This document shows, piece by piece, positions 59,838 through 64,000 of a DNA stretch of 64,000 nt. How positions within the stretch are numbered: position 1 is the stretch's first letter; each line of letters starts with the position of its first letter. Below the pieces are notes generated by a model. That model did not search any database and was not told where the DNA came from. It saw nothing but the letters and a program-made list of their open reading frames with translations. Both the position numbers and the translations under genes were made by a program. Source of the stretch: Arcobacter aquimarinus (GTDB lineage: Bacteria > Campylobacterota > Campylobacteria > Campylobacterales > Arcobacteraceae); assembly GCF_013177635.1 (NCBI RefSeq), contig NZ_CP030944.1, positions 558,001-622,000 on the forward strand, given 5' to 3'.

Positions 59838-60999
59838 AGTAACTCTTCTTAGTGTTGGATTATCAGCTTTATTAGCAATATCAGCTAATGCTTCAACAAA
59901 AAATGATGTTGCTGTAGATGGTGCTGTTAAGTATCCCGTAAAAGATGGAAAATATGGACCTTATCATGTAAATACTCAAAGTATCAAAGGTTATAATGTT
60001 GGTAGAACTGCGACACAAACAGAAATAGCAGCATGGAATAAAGATGTAATGTATGATGGTACTGGTTTACCTGAATTTGATATGGAAAAGGGTAAAGTTG
60101 TATTAGATGAAAATGGAAAACCTAAGAAAGCTGAAGGTTCAGTTGAATGGGGTGAGGAACTTTATGATGCTCAATGTGCTATGTGTCATGGAGATTTTGG
60201 TTCAGGTGGTAAAGGTTATCCCACTTTAGCAGGTGGGACAAAAGAATCACTTAAACTTCAAAGATTAAATCCAGCAGATGAGCATCCAAATCCAGATTCA
60301 CCTGTGAAAACAATAGGTTCATTTTGGCCATATGCAAGTACTTTATACTGGTATATTCAAGATTCAATGCCATTTAATCATCCAAAAAGTTTGACAAATA
60401 GTGAGACTTATGCTCTTACTGCTTATTTATTATCTGTTAATGGTATAACTATTGATGGTGAAGAATTAGATGATGAATCTGTTCTTAATAAAGAAAACTT
60501 TTTAAAAATTAAAATGCCAAATGAAGATGGATTTTATCCAGAAGTTAATACTCCTGAAAATCCTCAACAAGGTGTTAAAAATATGACAGCATTACTTTCT
60601 GATCCAAAAATATATGGAACAGGAACAAGATGTATGAAAGATTGTATAAAAGAAGATGTTAAAAATCTTGTTTTAAAAATTAATGTTGATTTAAAAGATA
60701 GTGCTGGACAACCACTTTCAACACAGAGAAGTTGGCCACAAACAGATACTAAGACAGTTAAAGCAGGTCAAACTGAATACGAAACTAATTGTGCATCTTG
60801 TCATGCAAATGCAGCAATTGGAGCCCCTGTTTTAGGTGATAAAGCAGCTTGGGAAAAAGTAACTGAAAAAGGTTTAGACAAAGTTTATGAGAATGGTATC
60901 AATGGAATAAATGCTATGCCTCCAAAGGGTGGAAATATGGATTTATCTGATGAAAAAATGAAAGAAATTATAAATTATATGATTGATTCAAGTAAATAA
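59806..60999 (+). CDS. soxD: Diheme cytochrome c subunit SoxD
   Basis: 397 residues. Signal peptide about 1-30 ending ISANA. Two heme c sites: CAMCHG near residue 125 and CASCHA near 328, each in a cytochrome c domain. Partner of SoxC. Its ATG lies 32 bp inside the end of soxC, behind AAGGAGAG, so translation is coupled. Confidence 0.92.
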   Translation: MFKLENTKKLKVTLLSVGLSALLAISANASTKNDVAVDGAVKYPVKDGKYGPYHVNTQSIKGYNVGRTATQTEIAAWNKDVMYDGTGLPEFDMEKGKVVLDENGKPKKAEGSVEWGEELYDAQCAMCHGDFGSGGKGYPTLAGGTKESLKLQRLNPADEHPNPDSPVKTIGSFWPYASTLYWYIQDSMPFNHPKSLTNSETYALTAYLLSVNGITIDGEELDDESVLNKENFLKIKMPNEDGFYPEVNTPENPQQGVKNMTALLSDPKIYGTGTRCMKDCIKEDVKNLVLKINVDLKDSAGQPLSTQRSWPQTDTKTVKAGQTEYETNCASCHANAAIGAPVLGDKAAWEKVTEKGLDKVYENGINGINAMPPKGGNMDLSDEKMKEIINYMIDSSK

Positions 61000-61012
61000 T
61001 AAGGAGATAGTG

Positions 61013-61366
61013 ATGAAATTAATTAAAAATTTACTAACTGCAACAGTTTTAAGTAGCTTTGTTGCTGTTAGTGGTTTCGCCTCTGATGCTGAATTGATAA
61101 AAAAGGGTGAAAAAATCTATACAACAAATACTTTAGGTAATTGTATAGCTTGTCATGCTGCTAATGGTAAAACTTTAGATGGTCCTGGAAGTATGGGACC
61201 TGTTTTACAATATTTATCAGCATGGCCTGATGAAGCATTGTATGATAAGATTTATGATCCAAATACAGCAAATCCAATCTCAGTTATGCCAGCTTTTGGT
61301 AAAAATGGTTGGCTAAGTGATGATGAAATTAAAGCAGTTGTTGCTTATTTAAAAACAATAAATTAA
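61013..61366 (+). CDS. soxX: Monoheme cytochrome c SoxX
   Basis: 117 residues. Signal peptide 1-23, heme site NCIACHAANGKTLDGPGSMGP and a C-terminal MPAFGKNGWLSDDEIKAVVAYL with the axial methionine. SoxX pairs with SoxA to attach thiosulfate to SoxY. Start chosen at ATG 61013, five bases after AAGGAGA; an upstream TTG frame lies within soxD. Confidence 0.92.
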   Translation: MKLIKNLLTATVLSSFVAVSGFASDAELIKKGEKIYTTNTLGNCIACHAANGKTLDGPGSMGPVLQYLSAWPDEALYDKIYDPNTANPISVMPAFGKNGWLSDDEIKAVVAYLKTIN

Positions 61367-61381
61367 TAATAAGGATATAAA

Positions 61382-61834
61382 ATGATAAATAGAAGAAATT
61401 TTTTAGGTTTAGGTTTAGGAGCTATTGCAGTTGCTGCAATTCCAGGTAAATTAAGTGCTGTTGATTTCAGAGAAACAAAACCAAAAGCATGGACTGCAAC
61501 AAAAGTAGATGAGGCTGTAAAAGAAATTTTTGGAACTACAACTACAACAGAAGGAAGTATTAATTTAAGTGCTCCAGACATTGCTGAAAATGGTGCAGTT
61601 ATTCCAGTATCTTTTGATACAGAATTAAAAGCAACAAAAGTAGCAGTATTTCAAGATGCAAATCCAGAAAGTGCAGTTGCTGTATTTACAGTACATCCAG
61701 ATTCTGTAATTGATTATGCAATCAGAATTAAAATGCAAAAAACTGGAACAGTTACAGTTATTGCTGAAGCTGATGGAAAATTATATTCGGTTTCTAAATT
61801 AGTAAAAGTAACTATTGGTGGATGTGGTGGTTGA
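61382..61834 (+). CDS. soxY: Thiosulfate carrier protein SoxY
   Basis: 150 residues. Twin-arginine signal INRRNFLGLGLGAIAVAAIP at the start and the diagnostic C-terminus TIGGCGG, whose cysteine on the flexible arm carries sulfur intermediates. Exported folded with SoxZ. ATG start after AAGGA. Confidence 0.97.
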   Translation: MINRRNFLGLGLGAIAVAAIPGKLSAVDFRETKPKAWTATKVDEAVKEIFGTTTTTEGSINLSAPDIAENGAVIPVSFDTELKATKVAVFQDANPESAVAVFTVHPDSVIDYAIRIKMQKTGTVTVIAEADGKLYSVSKLVKVTIGGCGG

Positions 61835-61892
61835 TTTTATTCAACTAATAATATTTAAATAAAAATGAAAAATAAAATTAAAAGGAAATAAT

Positions 61893-62198
61893 ATGTCAGG
61901 TACTACAAAAATTAAAGCAAAATTAAAAAATGGTGTTGTTGAAATCAAAGCATTAGCATCTCATCCAATGTTAAGTTATCAAGAAGCAGAAAGAGCAAAA
62001 AAAGAAGTTAATTTTATTACTTATGTTATTGCAAAAGTTGGAGATAAAGTTGTTTATGAAGCATCAACTTCTCAATTTTTATCAAAAGATCCATACTTAA
62101 AGTTTAACTTTAAAGGTGCAAAAGCAGGTGATGTTCTTGAATTGACATGGAAAGATTTAAAAGGTAATACAGACGTAAGTACTGCAACAATTAAGTAA
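61893..62198 (+). CDS. soxZ: Sulfur oxidation protein SoxZ
   Basis: 101 residues, no signal peptide, beta-sandwich pattern with KAKLKNGVVEIKALASHPM at the start and FNFKGAKAGDVLELTWKDLKG near the end. It forms a heterodimer with SoxY and is carried out by the SoxY signal. ATG after AAAGGAA. Confidence 0.97.
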   Translation: MSGTTKIKAKLKNGVVEIKALASHPMLSYQEAERAKKEVNFITYVIAKVGDKVVYEASTSQFLSKDPYLKFNFKGAKAGDVLELTWKDLKGNTDVSTATIK

Positions 62199-62232
62199 TA
62201 TTGCTGATAAAAATAAATTAGAAGGAGATGCT

Positions 62233-63147
62233 ATGTTATCAAAATTAGTAAAATCAGCAGCTGTTATAGCACTTACTGTGTGCTCTTTAAATGCAAACGA
62301 TTTTAATGCTGGAGCAGAAAAAGATAGATTAGCTGTTATTAAATATCTTGAAACTAAATTTGCTGATCCAGAGAAAAATAGAAATACATTTTTCCCTTAT
62401 TCAACAGATGAAGAGTTAAAAAATGATTATGATAAAAATTTAAAACATAATGATTTTGCAATAGGAAGTTATTCTTATTCAAAAGATGCTAGATCACAAT
62501 ATGAAGCTATTAAAGAGATGCCACCTTATGAAGATGGTATTGAAAAAGGGGAAGAGTTATATAACAAAAAGTTTGCTAATGGTAATTCATTAGCAACTTG
62601 TTTCCCTGACCCAACAGTTGGAGGGACTTATCCATATTTTGATGAAAAGAAAAAAGAACTAGTATCATTAACTTCTGCAATTAATGATTGTTTAAGAGCA
62701 AATGGTGAAAAAGAGTGGAATACAAAAAAAGGTGATATGGCTAGTTTTCAAGCATTTATAGCTTATTCAACACAAGAAGCAGGTAAAAAGTTTGATATTA
62801 AAATAGAGAGTGAAGAGGCTAAAAAAGCTTATGAAAATGGTAAGCAATACTATTACACTCAAAGAGGTTATTTAAAACTTTCTTGTGCAGAATGTCACGT
62901 TCAAGGTGCAGGACAAAGAGTTAGAAATGAGAAACTTTCTCCTTTAACAGGGCAAGTTACACATTTCCCAGTTTATAGATTAAAATGGGATGAACTTGGA
63001 ACTTTAGAAAGAAGAATGTCAGGTTGTGTAGTTGATCAAGGACAAGTTCCACCAAAAGATGAAAGTACACAGATGAAAGAGTTATTATATTTCTTAGCAT
63101 ACATGTCAAATGGTATGGCTATTGATGGTCCAGATGTTAGAAAATAA
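62233..63147 (+). CDS. soxA: L-cysteine S-thiosulfotransferase subunit SoxA
   Basis: 304 residues. Signal peptide 1-22. One heme c site CAECHVQGAGQRVRNEKLSP near residue 220, and the active-site cysteine in RRMSGCVVDQGQVPPKD. The N-terminal half keeps structural cysteines (NSLATCFPDPTVGG, NDCLRANG) but no heme motif, so this is the monoheme SoxA form. With SoxX it ligates thiosulfate to SoxY. ATG after AAGGAG. Confidence 0.95.
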   Translation: MLSKLVKSAAVIALTVCSLNANDFNAGAEKDRLAVIKYLETKFADPEKNRNTFFPYSTDEELKNDYDKNLKHNDFAIGSYSYSKDARSQYEAIKEMPPYEDGIEKGEELYNKKFANGNSLATCFPDPTVGGTYPYFDEKKKELVSLTSAINDCLRANGEKEWNTKKGDMASFQAFIAYSTQEAGKKFDIKIESEEAKKAYENGKQYYYTQRGYLKLSCAECHVQGAGQRVRNEKLSPLTGQVTHFPVYRLKWDELGTLERRMSGCVVDQGQVPPKDESTQMKELLYFLAYMSNGMAIDGPDVRK

Positions 63148-63159
63148 AAGGTGAATAAG

Positions 63160-63582
63160 ATGAAAAATACAGTTTTAAAAATCGCAACTGCAACTGCATT
63201 GTTAACTTTTGGTATTTCTTACTTAAGTGCATCTGATTTAGCTAATTTGGATGTAAAAAAAGAGTGTAATGTTAAAGTTAATGGAATAGAAAAAGTTTTA
63301 GAAACAGCAAAAAAATATAATGAAATTGCAATCAATAATAAAGTTGAATTTATGAGACTTGGAATGAAAGCTAGTCAATATATTGAAGCTGTTGATGGTG
63401 CTTTAAAATCAGGTGCTAAAAACATTGACATTGTTGATGATAAAAAGAAAAAAACAGGTGAACTTACAGTTGAATATGCTGCTTGGAGAGCTTGTGCATT
63501 TGCTATTAGTGCAGTAACTCAACATGAACAAGGAAAAACTGGTTGGAAATTAGCAAGTCCAAGTGACGGATATAAATACTAG
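63160..63582 (+). CDS. Unknown periplasmic protein of the sox cluster
   Basis: About 140 residues. Signal peptide 1-24 (ends SYLSA). The mature part is helical, with two cysteines (KKECNVKV and WRACAFAI) that could form a disulfide, and no heme motif. Placed 12 bp after soxA, before a terminator, so it is the last gene of the soxCDXYZA operon. It may help SoxAX, as SoxK does elsewhere, but I see no sequence match to SoxK. ATG 63160 preferred over the GTG three codons earlier on spacing from AAAAGG. Confidence 0.75.
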   Translation: MKNTVLKIATATALLTFGISYLSASDLANLDVKKECNVKVNGIEKVLETAKKYNEIAINNKVEFMRLGMKASQYIEAVDGALKSGAKNIDIVDDKKKKTGELTVEYAAWRACAFAISAVTQHEQGKTGWKLASPSDGYKY

Positions 63583-63607
63583 TTTCTAGTTATGTTTAAT
63601 TCAAAAG

Positions 63608-63637
63608 AAGTCAAGATTTAAACTCTTGACTTTTTTT
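63608..63637 (+). terminator. Rho-independent terminator ending the sox operon before soxB
   Basis: AAGTCAAGA (63608-63616) and TCTTGACTT (63624-63632) with a 7-base loop and a T-run to 63637. Confidence 0.88.
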
Positions 63638-63654
63638 ATTTAAAAAAAATGCTT

Positions 63655-63700
63655 TATATAAATTTGAGTTTTTTGGAAAATTCAAATTTATATATATAAT
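63655..63700 (+). promoter_or_regulatory. soxB promoter with a 13-bp inverted repeat
   Basis: TATATAAATTTGA (63655-63667) and TCAAATTTATATA (63682-63694) are exact inverted copies 14 bases apart. TATAAT (63695-63700) follows at once as the -10, so the repeat overlaps the -35 region and suits a repressor or activator site. Confidence 0.55.
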
Positions 63701-63718
63701 TAAAATAAGGTAAATAAA

Positions 63719-64000
63719 ATGAGTAAATTAAGTAGAAGAGAATTTGTTTATATGATGGCTGTTTTAGGAGCAGCACCTGTTTTTGCTAATTCACATACAA
63801 GAATGACAGATACATCAAATAAACTTGAAGATTATTATAAATTAAAACCATTTGGAAATGCAAGAATTTTACATATGACAGATTGTCATGCACAGTTGTT
63901 ACCTGTTTATTTTAGAGAACCAAGTGTAAATTTAGGATTACATACAAATTTTGGAAAAGTACCACATATTGTAGGTGAAAAATTCCTTGAGCATTATGGA
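63719..64000 (+). CDS. soxB: Thiosulfohydrolase SoxB, N-terminal part (cut by window edge)
   Basis: 94 codons before the window ends. Twin-arginine signal LSRREFVYMMAVLGAAPVFA at the start, then LKPFGNARILHMTDCHAQLLPVYFREPS, the metal-binding strand of the 5'-nucleotidase-like fold as in SoxB, where HMTDCHAQ supplies manganese ligands. It releases sulfate from the SoxY-bound intermediate. It has its own promoter, separate from soxCDXYZA. ATG after AAGG. Confidence 0.93.
   Translation, partial: MSKLSRREFVYMMAVLGAAPVFANSHTRMTDTSNKLEDYYKLKPFGNARILHMTDCHAQLLPVYFREPSVNLGLHTNFGKVPHIVGEKFLEHYG

Noticed and set aside
58503-60999. SorAB sulfite dehydrogenase instead of SoxCD
   Set aside because: The cytochrome subunit has two heme sites and the genes lead a sox cluster, both pointing to SoxCD.
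60983-61012. Upstream TTG extension of soxX
   Set aside because: It would sit inside soxD and spoil the signal peptide; ATG 61013 follows AAGGAGA.
1-64000. CRISPR array or insertion sequences
   Set aside because: No regularly spaced repeats and no transposase gene were found on either strand.

Overview
The window is strongly AT-rich and looks like a chromosome segment of a Campylobacterota bacterium, most likely Arcobacteraceae (Arcobacter/Aliarcobacter). The pointers are a Helicobacter-type malate:quinone oxidoreductase, a NifU-like/unknown/murE gene run of the kind found in Campylobacter, sensor kinases with a HQWRQP H-box, many TTG/GTG starts, a CcoI/CcoS cytochrome cbb3 assembly pair and a sox thiosulfate-oxidation cluster. 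The genus is inferred from gene content, not from a marker comparison.

Layout. 1-4.8 kb (minus): start of a cyclic-nucleotide/CBS-type protein, a large and small Na+:solute symporter pair, and a two-component system. 4.85-5.73 kb: eight tRNA genes made by a tandem duplication of an Asp-Val-Glu-Lys block, driven by a textbook sigma70 promoter. 5.8-13 kb: pncC, mqo, ileS, a NifU-like gene and murE. 13-17.5 kb (minus): a PAS kinase and a MoxR/DUF58/VWA operon. 17.7-26.5 kb: rpsB-tsf behind a structured leader, a LolD-like ATPase, an acidic protein, gmk, a REC-GGDEF-EAL protein, ccoI-ccoS and a small cytochrome c. 26.7-34 kb: ATPase-hemH-AMMECR1-MEMO-DUF218 run, a zinc-type ABC pair and a Na/Pi cotransporter. 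34-47 kb: AraC regulator, MOSC, S24, CvfB, Tpx, Sel1, NnrS, MsrPQ and an RND efflux operon.

47.04-54.74 kb is a small integrated element of about 7.7 kb between exact 18-bp direct repeats. It carries a tyrosine integrase, an AlpA-like HTH protein, a rolling-circle/filamentous-phage-type replication protein, an 86-aa small protein, a 331-aa orphan, and one divergent cargo gene encoding a PD-(D/E)XK nuclease fused to a NACHT NTPase. That architecture is that of a STAND antiviral defence protein, so I read the element as a phage-satellite-like or integrative element carrying a defence gene. It sits immediately upstream of a probable small RNA (54.79-54.91 kb) whose terminator loop carries five consecutive Cs.

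55-64 kb: a UvrD/Rep helicase, a CPA2 antiporter and the periplasmic thiosulfate-oxidising system (soxC, D, X, Y, Z, A, an unknown small protein, and the start of soxB). A recurring feature is that terminator-like palindromes at convergent gene ends extend into the coding sequences, most strikingly at murE/kinase, where one palindrome gives both proteins the same last five residues.
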